Shown: positions 33,175-45,341, counted from the first letter of the stretch. The stretch: DNA of 64,000 bases from Streptomyces sp. Tu 3180 (GCF_009852415.1 NZ_WOXS01000002.1:3512001-3576000), one strand, 5' to 3'. The notes: generated by a model not told the origin, from the letters alone. A program made the numbers and translations.

Positions 33175-34713
33175 CTATCCGTGCACCTGCCCCAGCCACT
33201 GCAGCGTCCGCCGGATCTCCGCGGCCATCGGGTGCCCGGGGCCCTGGACGCGTTCCACGTCGTGCAGCAGCCGCACCAGCGTGTCGTGCGCGGCGGCGCG
33301 GTCGCCGAGGGCGAGCAGGAGGTGGCCGATGCGGCGGCGGACGTCGTGGGCGAGCTGCGGGTCGCCGGCCGCCACGTACTGGTTCTCGTAGTACGCCAGC
33401 AGCGCCCGGTACTCGGCGAGCGCCGCCGCCGGTTCGCCGAGCTGCTCCAGGCACTGGGCGGCCTCGTAGCGGTAGCGCAGGGACTGCGGGTCGGCCTGGC
33501 CGGCCTCGGCGGCGCGTTCGTCGGCGAGGCGGCGCAGTTCGGGCAGCGCGCGCCGGTACTGGCCGTCGTCCAGGAGGGTGGCCGCGTACTGCTTGCGCAG
33601 GGTGCGCACGACCGGGGAGTGCTCGCCGTGCTGTTCGGCGGCGACGGGCAGGATCGCGCCGAGGATGTCGACGGCCTGGGTGATCCGGCCCTCGCCGAGC
33701 AGCCGCTTGACCTCGTCGACGGCGGCGGCGACGTCGGCCTTCTCCGCCACCGGCGCGGGCGGCGCGGCGGGGGCGGGCCGGGGCGCGGGCGTGCGCGCGC
33801 GGTCCGGCCAGGGGGCGTGCGGGCGCAGGAAGGGGCGGGTGGGGTCGAGGGGCGCCCCGGTGGGCGTGCCCCGCGCGGGCAGCAGCAGCGCCAGGTGCTC
33901 GTAGACCTCCTGCGCGGAGTCCGGGCGGTGCTGCGGGTCCTTGGCGAGCAGGCGCAGCACCAGCGCCTCCAGGGCCTCGGGGACCTCGGGGCGGATCCGG
34001 CGTACGGGCAGCGGCGGCTCGTACAGGTGCCGGTGCAGCACGCCGAGCGCCGTCGAGCCCGCGAACGGCACGTCGCCGCTGAGCAGCTCGTGCATGAGCA
34101 CGCCGAGCGCGTACAGGTCCGTGTACGGGCCGACCGCGCCGCCCATCGCCTGCTCGGGGGCCATGTAGGCGGGCGAGCCGATGGGCGAGCCGGTGTGCGT
34201 CAGACGCGTGGTGTCGCTGTCCATGACGGAGGCGACACCGAGGTCGAGCACGGTGACCGTGCCGTCCTGCTTCACCATCACGTTGCGCGGCTTGAGGTCG
34301 CGGTGGACGATCGGCACGGCGTGCACGGCGCTGAGGACCGCGCACAGCTGCGCGGCCACCGCCACGGTCCACTGCCACGGGTACGGGTCGTGTTCGGCGA
34401 GGTGGTCGCCGAGGTCGGCGCCGTCGACGTACTGCATGACGAGGAACAGCTCCTCGCCCTCGCTGCCCGCGTCGTGCACGGTGACCAGGCCCGGGTGGTC
34501 GACCTGTGCGGTCACCCGGCACTCGCGCACGAAGCGGCGGCGCAGTTCGTCGGCCTCCTGCCCGGCCACCTTGTCGGGGCGCAGCAGCTTCACCGCCACG
34601 CGCCGGTCCAGCCGCTTGTCGTAGGCCGTCCAGACCTGCCCCATGCCGCCCTGTCCGATGAGCGTGGACAGTTCGTAGCGGCCGGCGACGACACGTCCCG
34701 CCGTCACGGTCAC
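33175..34713 (-). CDS. Soluble Hanks-type Ser/Thr protein kinase with C-terminal TPR-like region
   Basis: Kinase of 512 residues without a transmembrane segment. The N-terminal kinase domain (about 10-270) has LIGQGGMGQVW, the ATP lysine K42, the catalytic loop HRDLKPRN (Asp139, Asn144), a DLG in place of the usual DFG (Asp157) and GSPAYMAPEQ. A Pro/Ala linker (about 290-335) leads to a helical-repeat region (about 335-512: EVKRLLGEGRITQAVDILGAI, YRYEAAQCLEQLGEPAAALAEY) resembling TPRs for protein partners. It overlaps the preceding membrane-protein gene by four bases (GTGA), so the two probably act together. A second GTG at 34707 is possible. A GC hairpin (33140-33153) follows the stop. Confidence 0.93.
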   Translation of the reverse strand: MTVTAGRVVAGRYELSTLIGQGGMGQVWTAYDKRLDRRVAVKLLRPDKVAGQEADELRRRFVRECRVTAQVDHPGLVTVHDAGSEGEELFLVMQYVDGADLGDHLAEHDPYPWQWTVAVAAQLCAVLSAVHAVPIVHRDLKPRNVMVKQDGTVTVLDLGVASVMDSDTTRLTHTGSPIGSPAYMAPEQAMGGAVGPYTDLYALGVLMHELLSGDVPFAGSTALGVLHRHLYEPPLPVRRIRPEVPEALEALVLRLLAKDPQHRPDSAQEVYEHLALLLPARGTPTGAPLDPTRPFLRPHAPWPDRARTPAPRPAPAAPPAPVAEKADVAAAVDEVKRLLGEGRITQAVDILGAILPVAAEQHGEHSPVVRTLRKQYAATLLDDGQYRRALPELRRLADERAAEAGQADPQSLRYRYEAAQCLEQLGEPAAALAEYRALLAYYENQYVAAGDPQLAHDVRRRIGHLLLALGDRAAAHDTLVRLLHDVERVQGPGHPMAAEIRRTLQWLGQVHG

Positions 34714-35393
34714 CTTCCGCCCTCGTGGTCGCCGTGCTGTCCGTACTGCCCGTCCCGGCGGCGCAGGTAGTCGCTGAGTTCGTCGAGTTCGGCCCGCACC
34801 TGGTCGATCCGGGCGGGCGCGGGGCGCTGCGGCGGCACGGGGGCGGCCGGGGCGGCGTCGCGGGGACCGGGCCCGGGCGCGGGCGCGGGGTGCGGTCCGT
34901 GCGACGCGGGCGGCCCGGGCACCGGGGTGTGGGGCGCCTGCGGCTGCTGCGGCACGGGGGTGGGCGCGTACGGCGACGCGGGCTGCGGGTAGCCGTACGG
35001 GGCCGGGACGCCCGGGGTGTGCGTCACCGTGGTGTGGGGCGAGAACGCCGGGTGGCCCGGGTACCGGCGCAGCTGGTTGTGGAAGCGTATGTCCACGGTC
35101 AGGAAGTACGCGCTCGCGCCGGCGCCCAGGAGGAGGACGGCGGCCAGGGCGGCGTCGGTCCGGGGGTCCGCCTCCGGCAGCGAACCGACCACCGCCAGGC
35201 ACGTGATCGACAGCGGCAGGCTCACCCAGGCCGCCGCCCAGTCGAGCGTCTTGCCCCGCAGGATCGCGATCCGGAACAGCGGCACGCAGGCCAGCAGGCC
35301 GCACGACAGGAAGCCGACGGCGGCGAACAGCACGCGCAGGGTGATGACCGTTGCCGCACTGCGGGTGGGCGGCGCCGCGCCGTGGCCGTACAT
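34710..35393 (-). CDS. Membrane protein with proline-rich cytosolic tail, partner of the Ser/Thr kinase
   Basis: Protein of 227 residues. Four hydrophobic segments lie in the first 125 residues (VLFAAVGFLSCGLLACVPLF, WAAAWVSLPLSITCLAVVG, ALAAVLLLGAGASAYFL among them). A long Pro/Tyr/Ala-rich tail and a charged C-terminus (RIDQVRAELDELSDYLRRRDG, possibly coiled-coil) follow. No family is recognised. The ATG at 35393 has AGGAG five bases upstream, and TATACA (35416-35411) is a likely -10. It is co-translated with the kinase, so it may recruit the kinase to the membrane or be its substrate; that is inference. Confidence 0.78.
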   Translation of the reverse strand: MYGHGAAPPTRSAATVITLRVLFAAVGFLSCGLLACVPLFRIAILRGKTLDWAAAWVSLPLSITCLAVVGSLPEADPRTDAALAAVLLLGAGASAYFLTVDIRFHNQLRRYPGHPAFSPHTTVTHTPGVPAPYGYPQPASPYAPTPVPQQPQAPHTPVPGPPASHGPHPAPAPGPGPRDAAPAAPVPPQRPAPARIDQVRAELDELSDYLRRRDGQYGQHGDHEGGR

Positions 35394-35608
35394 GACTGCT
35401 CCTGGACCGGTGTATAGCCGATGGGGACGGTGGTGCGAGTGTGCGAGTGGCAGTACTCGGTTGAAGTCCGAGCGTATAGGCCGACGAGCACAACCGGTCC
35501 CGGGTTGTACCGAACCGTTGTCGTCCTGATCACTTCGTCCGGGGCGCGGGGGCCCGGCCGGGGCCGTCCCGGGAGCCTCCCGGAGGGCGCCCGGGGGCCG
35601 CCCGGCGC

Positions 35609-37747
35609 TCAGTCGGGCGCGATCGTGCCGTCGGTCAGACCGTCGTACATCCCGCGGACGAGCTGCTCGCCGAGCCGGCCCGCCCGCCTGAGCGCCCGCT
35701 CGAACTCGTCGAGGGCCCGGAAGCGCGCGCCGTAGCGCTCCTGCTCCTCCCGGGGGAGCCGGGGCAGTCGGAGGCGCCGTACGTCGAGCCGTGTGGCGGT
35801 GGACGCGTAGCTGCTGGCCTGGCGGTTGTTGGCGGTGCCGCGCAGGAACCCGGCGAGGAACCACGCGTCGAGCGCCGCCGGATCGGGCCGCAGCAGCACG
35901 AGGTTGCGGCCGAGCGCGGCCCCGGCGGTCGCCTCGTCGACCACCCGCGCGACCGAGCCCCCGCCGAGCACGGGGACGACGACGTCACCGGGTTCGGTGA
36001 GCACCGCCTCCTCCTCGCTCTCCGGGAGCGTCCCGGAGGGGCCCGTGCCGGCGAGGACGTCGTGGTCGGTGAGCACGGGCACGCGCGCGGGCCCGCCGTT
36101 CCCGCCCGTACGCATCACCAGCGCGCCCGTGCGCGCGAGTTCGCCGACGGTGGTGAGCGGCCGGCGGCCGGGGGCGGCGGGCCGCGCGGGGTCCACGGGC
36201 GGCGGGGTGAGCTCGGCGGTCAGCCGCAACGTCTCGCCGAGCCGCCCGTGCACCTCGGCGAGCCGGTCGGCGCCGTCCGCCGCGGCCGGGGGCGGCAGAC
36301 GGCGGGCCGGGGCGAGGTCGACGTCGTCGTCGAGGAGTTCGATGACGGGCACGGAGCGGGCGAGTCCCGGACGCTCGTCGAGGCGGCCGGTCCGGTCGTG
36401 GGCGCGCCACGCCTCGAGAACCGTCTCCCGCACCCCCCGCCAGTCGGGTCCGTCGCGCCCCTCGCCGGCGAACCGCCCCGCGTCGGCGAGCAGCACCTCC
36501 GGGTGCGCGGGCGCCTGTTCGGGACGGCGCAGCACCCACAGGTGCAGCGGGATGTTGTACGGGGGCGCCGCGCCGGCCGGCAGCGCGACGACGGCGCGCA
36601 GCGCGCCCCGGCGCAGCAGGTCGGCCCGGACACGGCGGCCGGAGCGGCGGGACGCGGCGGCGGGCGGCATCAGCAGCACGGCGGTGCCGCCGTCCCGCAC
36701 CCGGGCGAGCGCGTGCTGCACCCAGGCCAGCTCGGACTCGGTGCGGGCGGGGAAGCCGTACTCCCAGCGCGGGTCGTAGGCGAGGTCGTCGTGCCCCCAG
36801 TCGCGCTCGTTGAACGGCGGGTGGCACAGGACGGCGTCGGCCCGCACCTGCGGGTGGGCGTCGGCGCGCAGGGTGTCGCCGGCGGCGGCGTGCACGGGGG
36901 CGCGGGTGTGCAGGGCGAGGCGGAGCGCGGTGAGCGCGGCGAGTTCGGGGGCGCTGTCCTGCGCGTACAGCCGCTGGTCGGGGCAGGGGGTGACGGCGCG
37001 CAGCAGGGCGCCGGTGCCGCAGGCCGGGTCGAGGACGGTGCGGGCGGGGCCGGCCAGGTCCGCCATGAGACCGGCGAGGTCGGCGGGGGTGAGCGTGTAC
37101 TGGCGCGGGTTGGCGTCGAGGTGCCGGCCGAGCAGGAACTCGAAGGTCTGCCGGGCGCCCGGTCCGGCGGCGAGCTCGGCGACGCCCCGCAGGAGGGGCG
37201 CGGAGGGGAGGAGCTGGGGCGCGGTGGGGGGCCGGAGGGCGGCGGGACGGGGCTCCGCGGCGGGTGAGGCGTGACGGCCGGGCGGAGGGCTGTGAACAGC
37301 CGAGGGGGTGTTCACAGGGTCCGCGCCGTTCACGGGTGAGCCGCTCGTCCCGCCGCCCGGCCGGGGCGTGAGCACCTGTTCCAGCGCCCCGGGCAACAGC
37401 GCGGCCAGCCGCTCGTCGGAGCCGGCGCTCACCTCCAGCCAGAGGAGGGGGCGGTCGTGGATCAGCAGCAGGACGCAGCCGGCGTGGGTGAGGGCGGTGA
37501 CCGGCCCGTCGGGGTGGCCGGCGAGCTGCTGCCAGACGCGTTCGCGCAGGGGGACCTCGGCGAGCTTGCCGTGCCGGCGCAGCCAGTGCTCGACCTCGGC
37601 GAGGGCGAACGAGGGGCTGGTCTCGGTGCCGCCGGCCGGCTGGGGGAAGTCGGCGTGCCGGCGGCGCCAGTTGCTGACGGCGGCGCGGCCGACCCCGGCC
37701 AGCCGCGCGATCCCGGCGGCGGTCACTTCTGTCGCGCTGTCCTGCAT
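35609..37747 (-). CDS. N-6 DNA methylase-like protein with N-terminal HTH
   Basis: Protein of 712 residues. An N-terminal HTH (about 8-35, AGIARLAGVGRAAVSNWRRRH) precedes a ligand-like domain and Pro-rich linker. A HsdM-type core follows (about 195-420): the DNA-methylase N-terminal part FEFLLGRHLDANPRQYTLTP, SAM motif I VLDPACGTGALLRAV (about residue 240) and motif IV region AVLCHPPFNERDWGHDDLAYD (about 305). Motif IV has HPPF where NPPF/DPPF is expected. The C-terminal third resembles type I specificity-like repeats (LPRLPREEQERYGARFRALDEF). No HsdR or HsdS is nearby, so it is probably a regulator or orphan. ATG at 37747 is chosen with TATGCT (37796-37791) as a likely -10. Confidence 0.82.
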   Translation of the reverse strand: MQDSATEVTAAGIARLAGVGRAAVSNWRRRHADFPQPAGGTETSPSFALAEVEHWLRRHGKLAEVPLRERVWQQLAGHPDGPVTALTHAGCVLLLIHDRPLLWLEVSAGSDERLAALLPGALEQVLTPRPGGGTSGSPVNGADPVNTPSAVHSPPPGRHASPAAEPRPAALRPPTAPQLLPSAPLLRGVAELAAGPGARQTFEFLLGRHLDANPRQYTLTPADLAGLMADLAGPARTVLDPACGTGALLRAVTPCPDQRLYAQDSAPELAALTALRLALHTRAPVHAAAGDTLRADAHPQVRADAVLCHPPFNERDWGHDDLAYDPRWEYGFPARTESELAWVQHALARVRDGGTAVLLMPPAAASRRSGRRVRADLLRRGALRAVVALPAGAAPPYNIPLHLWVLRRPEQAPAHPEVLLADAGRFAGEGRDGPDWRGVRETVLEAWRAHDRTGRLDERPGLARSVPVIELLDDDVDLAPARRLPPPAAADGADRLAEVHGRLGETLRLTAELTPPPVDPARPAAPGRRPLTTVGELARTGALVMRTGGNGGPARVPVLTDHDVLAGTGPSGTLPESEEEAVLTEPGDVVVPVLGGGSVARVVDEATAGAALGRNLVLLRPDPAALDAWFLAGFLRGTANNRQASSYASTATRLDVRRLRLPRLPREEQERYGARFRALDEFERALRRAGRLGEQLVRGMYDGLTDGTIAPD

Positions 37748-37945
37748 CCCCGGCACCCCGCCCCGCTCTCCTCCGACCTGTGTGGCGTCGAGCATACCGA
37801 CGTACGCAGGATTCAACGCTTCACGAGCGTGTACTCACACTCTCATGTGAATCATGTTGACTCGGTTCACAGTCTCTGTTCTCATTGACCCAGTGAACGA
37901 GCGGTCGCCGTGAGGGCGGTCGCCCATCCGGGAGGGGACACAGTC

Positions 37946-38422
37946 ATGGGCATGAAGAGCAAGATCGTGCTGGGTGCCGTCGTGGGGATCGTCGTCATCG
38001 GCGCCGTCTCGGCGAACTCCGGTGACGCGGACGGCGGATCCGGCGACAAGGGCTCCGCGGCGTCCGCGCAGCGGCAGTCCGGCACGAAGTCGGACGGCGG
38101 GTCCGACGCGAAGCCCGCCGAGGACAAGGGCGCCGAGAAGGCGTCCCAGGCCGAGCGGTTCAAGGCCTTCGTGCAGAAGAACGGGACGCCCCAGGAGAAG
38201 GAGGCCGTCTCGCACGTCACCAAGGTCCAGGGCGCCGACGAGCAGAACGACATCCTCGACGCCGCCGACGTCTACACCGACTTCACCGGCGGCATCATGG
38301 GCGAGGGCATGGCCCCCGCCAAGCTCATCGCCTCCGCGTTCGCCGACTGGAAGCAGAGCGAGAACGGCCTCGTCACCGTCTACGACGCCGACGGCGAACT
38401 GCTCGGCAACGGCAACTTCTGA
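37946..38422 (+). CDS. Hypothetical secreted or membrane-anchored protein
   Basis: Protein of 158 residues with an N-terminal export/anchor segment (MGMKSKIVLGAVVGIVVIGAVSA), a Ser/Gly/Lys/Asp-rich linker (about 25-65), and a compact C-terminal domain (about 70-158) containing FVQKNGTPQEKEAVSHVTKVQGAD and ITASAFADW-like helices ending LVTVYDADGELLGNGNF. Related proteins occur in other Streptomyces, but I know no function. GGAGGGG lies eight bases before the ATG at 37946. It is divergent from the methylase-like gene; the shared 198-bp region has TTGACT (37858) and a TGTGAA/TTCACA inverted repeat. Confidence 0.75.
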   Translation: MGMKSKIVLGAVVGIVVIGAVSANSGDADGGSGDKGSAASAQRQSGTKSDGGSDAKPAEDKGAEKASQAERFKAFVQKNGTPQEKEAVSHVTKVQGADEQNDILDAADVYTDFTGGIMGEGMAPAKLIASAFADWKQSENGLVTVYDADGELLGNGNF

Positions 38423-38454
38423 CCGACGGCGCCCCGGCCGGCGCCGTGCGCCAC

Positions 38455-38515
38455 GCCCGGCGCCCGCGACCGGCGCCCGCGACCGGCGCCCGACGACCGG
38501 CGCCCGACGACCGGC
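38455..38515. repeat. Short tandem repeats GCGCCCGCGACCG and GCGCCCGACGACCG
   Basis: Each unit occurs twice, back to back, between two secreted-protein genes. The rest of the gap (38423-38605) is non-coding, Pro/Ala-like GC DNA. Confidence 0.6.
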
Positions 38516-38605
38516 GTCGCGGCCCCGCCCGCACACCGCACCAGCGCTCCGGCAGCACCCGGACGCCCACCGCCCGTCCACCGAGAACCCTGGGGGGAAC
38601 CCGCC

Positions 38606-39409
38606 ATGCGTCGCACCGCACTCGCCGCACTCTGCCTCGCCGCCGTGGCCGCCGCCGGTCTCACCGGCTGCGCCGGCGAGGGCAGGGCGAACAGCGGCAC
38701 CTCGCGCGATTCGGCCGAGCAGAGCCCGGCCGAGGAGCGCAAGAGCTCACGGAAGCCGAAGGAGGAACCCTTCGCCGGACTGACCGGCGGCGAGATCGCA
38801 GAACGGGCCCTGAAGGCCACGACCGGCGCCCCGTCCCTGCGGATGAGGGGCGACGTCCCCGACGAGGAGACCGGCGGCACCCTCCGCATCGACATGGCCC
38901 TGGACGAGCAGGGCGACTGCGCCGGGACCCTGGGCATGGACGGCGAGGGCGAGGCCGAGCTGATCAAGACCGGCGACACCCTCTACATGAAGTACGACGA
39001 GGCGTTCCTGCGGGCCCAGAGCGAGGGCGAGCCCCGGGCCGACGTGGACGCCGCCGTGGCCCTGCTGGCCGGCAAGTGGACGAAGACGTCCGCGAAGGGC
39101 GCGGACGCCGAGGAGATCGCCGGCTTCTGCGACCTCGACCTGGTGCTCGGGGACCTGGAGGACGGCCGGTCGGAGGCGACCCGGGGGAAGACCACGACCC
39201 TCGACGGCACGCCCGCGATCACGCTGGAGGAGCGGGAGGGCGGGGACCGCTTCACCGTCTACGTCGCCACCCGGGGCGAGCCGTATCTGCTGCGGATCGA
39301 CAGCGCGTCCGCCGCGGACCCGGGTTCGCTCTCCTTCACCGACTACGACGAGCCGGTCCCGGCCCGCAAGCCGGCCGGCGACGTCCTGGACCTGGACGCC
39401 CTGGGCTGA
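38606..39409 (+). CDS. Lipoprotein, LppX/LprG-like (LolA-fold) family candidate
   Basis: Exported lipoprotein of 267 residues. The signal peptide MRRTALAALCLAAVAAAGLTGC ends in the lipobox LTGC (Cys22). A charged linker (about 25-55) is followed by an alternating beta-rich domain: LRMRGDVPDEETGGTLRIDMALDEQGDCAGTL, ELIKTGDTLYMKYDEAF and DRFTVYVATRGEPYLLRID. This pattern is typical of actinobacterial lipid-binding LppX/LprAFG-like proteins that carry lipids across the envelope. Only the pattern, not a signature motif, supports the family. GGGGGAA precedes the ATG. Confidence 0.75.
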   Translation: MRRTALAALCLAAVAAAGLTGCAGEGRANSGTSRDSAEQSPAEERKSSRKPKEEPFAGLTGGEIAERALKATTGAPSLRMRGDVPDEETGGTLRIDMALDEQGDCAGTLGMDGEGEAELIKTGDTLYMKYDEAFLRAQSEGEPRADVDAAVALLAGKWTKTSAKGADAEEIAGFCDLDLVLGDLEDGRSEATRGKTTTLDGTPAITLEEREGGDRFTVYVATRGEPYLLRIDSASAADPGSLSFTDYDEPVPARKPAGDVLDLDALG

Positions 39410-39439
39410 TCCGCCCGCGGGGCGCCCCCGCCGGGGCGC

Positions 39440-40183
39440 TCACAGGCGGTGCCGCATCCACACGTTGGGTTCGACGTACACCGCGTGTCCGCGGGCCGGC
39501 TCGCAGCGCACCGGCACCAGCGCCCCCGGCACCTCGACGTCGCCCTCGGTGTCGAAGGGGAGGCCCGTCCAGCGGCGCCACTCCTCCAGCGCGGCGGACA
39601 CGGTCATGGACGCCGGCGCCACGGAGACGAGGGTGGCGCCGGCCCGGGCGTGGACGCGCAGCCAGGGGTCCTGCGGCAGCCCGTCGGGGCGCACCCGGCG
39701 TGCGTACTCCTCGATCGGGGTGCGCGGTTCCAGGTGCTTGGCGCTGGGGCGGACGGGGGCGACGACCTCATGGAAGCCGTGGCGGCGTGCGTTGTCGCGC
39801 ATCGCGGAGAGCATCAGGGCGGACAGTCCGCGGCCCTGGGCGTGCGGGGCGACGGAGACCGAGATCGCGCTGACGGTGTCGGGACGGACCCCGCGGCGCA
39901 GATCGGAGAAGGCCCGCACGAGCACCTCGTCCCAGCCGCGCGCGGGCAGTTCCCCACGGCCCTCGGCGCCGAGGGCGAACGGCACGCTGTGGGCGGTGGC
40001 GACGACCTCGCCCCGCGCGTCCTCGGCGAACAGCACGTACTCGGGCAGTTCGGCGGCGATGCGCGGGAAGTACGCGGCGCCCACGAGGTCCTCGACCACG
40101 AACCGCGGCCAGGTGTCCGCCATGTCCCGCACCGGCTGCGCCATGAGGGGACGGTCCGCGAGGCTCGAAACCTTGAAGTCCAC
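39440..40183 (-). CDS. GNAT-family N-acetyltransferase
   Basis: Acetyl-CoA-dependent acetyltransferase-like protein, 247 residues. The CoA-binding motif A is VSVAPHAQGRGLSALMLSAMRDNA (about residue 125). Flanking strands VVATAHSVPFAL and EVVAPVRPSAKHLEP, and YVEPNVWMRHRL at the end, complete the fold. The acceptor is unknown. The start is taken as GTG at 40183 (VDFKVSSLADRPLM); no clear ribosome site is visible, so it may be leaderless. It lies 50 bases downstream of the HNH lipoprotein gene on the same strand and converges with the lipoprotein at 38606. Confidence 0.85.
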   Translation of the reverse strand: MDFKVSSLADRPLMAQPVRDMADTWPRFVVEDLVGAAYFPRIAAELPEYVLFAEDARGEVVATAHSVPFALGAEGRGELPARGWDEVLVRAFSDLRRGVRPDTVSAISVSVAPHAQGRGLSALMLSAMRDNARRHGFHEVVAPVRPSAKHLEPRTPIEEYARRVRPDGLPQDPWLRVHARAGATLVSVAPASMTVSAALEEWRRWTGLPFDTEGDVEVPGALVPVRCEPARGHAVYVEPNVWMRHRL

Positions 40184-40233
40184 GGCGTCACCGTGGCCAT
40201 GAGTCCGCGCACGGTGGAACGGTTTTCCGGTGC

Positions 40234-41013
40234 TCAGGCACCGCACTGCGCCAGCATCGCCCGCTTGTCGGCCGCCGTCACCGGCATCTCGTACTTGACG
40301 GCGACCTGGGCGAAGCGGACCGCGTACGCGCACCGCACGGACCTGTCCGGCGGGAGCCAGGTCGCCGGACCGGAGTCCCGCTTGGCCGAGTTGGTGGGGC
40401 CGTCGACCGGAATCAGGTTGAGGGGGTCGTTGGCCAGTTGCTCCCGCTTGTCCTCGGACCAGCGGGAGGCGCCCATCTGCCAGCTGTAGGAGAGCGGCAC
40501 GACGTGGTCGACCTGCACCTCGGCGGCCTCCCGCTTGCGCCACTCGATGGTCCGGCCGGTGTAGGGGTCCGCCAGGGTCATGGCGACGACCACGCAGTCG
40601 GAGCCGGACCGGAAGCGGAGGTCCTGGCCGTCGCGCCGGAGCACGTCGTTGCGGGTGTCGCAGCCGTTGCGGGACAGCGGGACCCCGTCGGCCGTGTCCA
40701 TCCACGCGTAGCCGAAGTCCTCCCGGTCGTAGCCCGTCTTCGGGCCGCGCCCCTTCGTCGGCACCGTCCCGACGAGCTCGCGGGCCTCGGCCCTGTCGTC
40801 CTCGCCCGTCACGGGCGCCAGGCCCGGCTTCGTCCCGTCCGGGTTGTCCAGCGGACCGGCGGCCCGCCCGCCGGAAGCGGCGCCCGCGCTCTCGCCGCCG
40901 GCCGGGGGATCCCCGTCCAGGCCCCCCGCACAGCCGGCCAGCAGCACGACGGCGGCGCACACCGCCGGCCCGGTCCGCCGAGCCGTCCGGCCCCACCTCC
41001 CGTACCCCGCCAT
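40234..41013 (-). CDS. HNH-family (DUF1524-like) nuclease lipoprotein
   Basis: Exported lipoprotein of 259 residues: signal peptide with lipobox LLAGC (Cys about residue 28). A GmrSD C-terminal/HNH-like domain follows: DREDFGYAWMDTADGVPLSRNGCDTRNDVL, DCVVVAMTLADPYTGRTIEWRK, then VDHVVPLSYSWQMGA with the metal His, and NDPLNLIPVDGPTNSAKRDSGP supplying Asn and Lys. Such secreted HNH proteins are frequent in Streptomyces and are presumed extracellular nucleases. GGGAGG lies five bases before the ATG at 41013. It may be co-transcribed with the GNAT downstream. Confidence 0.88.
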   Translation of the reverse strand: MAGYGRWGRTARRTGPAVCAAVVLLAGCAGGLDGDPPAGGESAGAASGGRAAGPLDNPDGTKPGLAPVTGEDDRAEARELVGTVPTKGRGPKTGYDREDFGYAWMDTADGVPLSRNGCDTRNDVLRRDGQDLRFRSGSDCVVVAMTLADPYTGRTIEWRKREAAEVQVDHVVPLSYSWQMGASRWSEDKREQLANDPLNLIPVDGPTNSAKRDSGPATWLPPDRSVRCAYAVRFAQVAVKYEMPVTAADKRAMLAQCGA

Positions 41014-41173
41014 GACGTCCTCCCTCGCTCCTGTGTCCCCTGCCCCGCGCGGGCCGTGCGATGCCCGGTCCACCGTAACGAGCGAAAGGTCCAGACCACA
41101 TCGGGGCCAAACGGGCATTCCTCGCCTGTCGCGCGTATCGTCGATTCTGAGTCACCACCCGAAGGAGCTCTGC

Positions 41174-41359
41174 ATGGGTATCTTCGACAAGCTCAAGGGC
41201 AACAAGACGGCACGCGAGAAGGCCAAGCAGGCCTCGGACACCGCCGAGAAGAAGATCAACGAGAGGACCGGCGGCAAGTACGAGCAGCAGGTCGACACCG
41301 GGCAGCAGCAGGCCGAGCGCCGTTTCGGCATGGGCCGCGACCACCCCGACCAGCCGTAG
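41174..41359 (+). CDS. MT0933-like antitoxin-family small protein
   Basis: Protein of 61 residues, highly charged and helical: MGIFDKLKGNKTAREKAKQA and INERTGGKYEQQVDTGQQQAE. It matches the pattern of the actinobacterial antitoxin family named after MT0933/Rv0909 (Lys-rich start, then TGGKY). AAGGAG lies seven bases before the ATG at 41174. No toxin gene is adjacent: upstream is the divergent HNH lipoprotein and downstream a bidirectional terminator, so antitoxin function here is doubtful. It may be a stress or DNA-associated protein. Confidence 0.72.
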   Translation: MGIFDKLKGNKTAREKAKQASDTAEKKINERTGGKYEQQVDTGQQQAERRFGMGRDHPDQP

Positions 41360-41403
41360 GCCTCGTGCCGGCCCCCGGGGCCGTGCCGAACCACCTTCAC
41401 TGC

Positions 41404-41443
41404 GCGAAGCCGTCCACGGGTCCCTTCCCGTGGACGGCTTCGC
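41404..41443. terminator. Bidirectional hairpin terminator
   Basis: Perfect 17-bp arms (41404-41420 and 41427-41443) with a TCCCTT loop separate the antitoxin-like gene from convergent mfd. Confidence 0.88.
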
Positions 41444-41471
41444 ACGGTGCCGCGACCCGGCCGGCGCCGTC

Positions 41472-45029
<3,558 letters not shown>

Positions 45030-45161
45030 TCGGGGTGCTTTCCGTCCGGGGGTGTGCAACACGACGGGCCCGACACGCGCTGCGGGCCGGGGTGTCCAGC
45101 GTACGACGCCGCGCTCGCGGGCGCCGGGGGCTGTGGACGACGCCCGCCGGCCGGTGCCCGG

Positions 45162-45225
45162 CTTCCGGGCTTCCGGGCTTCCGGGCTTCCGGGCTTCCGG
45201 GCTTCCGGGCTTCCGGGCTTCCGGG
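45162..45225. repeat. VNTR: eight tandem copies of CTTCCGGG
   Basis: Eight exact 8-bp units with no variation, plus a partial CCCGG before them, lie in the mfd upstream region. Perfect identity suggests recent slippage. A unit length not divisible by three fits a non-coding location. Confidence 0.92.
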
Positions 45226-45273
45226 AGGATCCGCCCCCGGCCCCTCGGCCGGCCGGGCGCCGGCAGGAGAAAA

Positions 45274-45312
45274 CCCGGCGCCGGGAAGTCCCGCAGGACT
45301 CCCGGCGCCGGG
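45274..45312 (-). terminator. Intrinsic terminator of the second ABC operon
   Basis: CCCGGCGCCGGG (45274-45285) and CCCGGCGCCGGG (45301-45312) with an inner AGTCC/GGACT stem are followed on the minus strand by TTTTC. It lies 30 bases after the permease stop. Confidence 0.85.
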
Positions 45313-45341
45313 CGCTCCCCCGCAACCCCCGTGTGCGGTGG

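Noticed and set aside
45162..45225. Possible CRISPR-like array
   Set aside because: The units are contiguous 8-mers without spacers, so it is a simple VNTR; no cas genes are present in the window.
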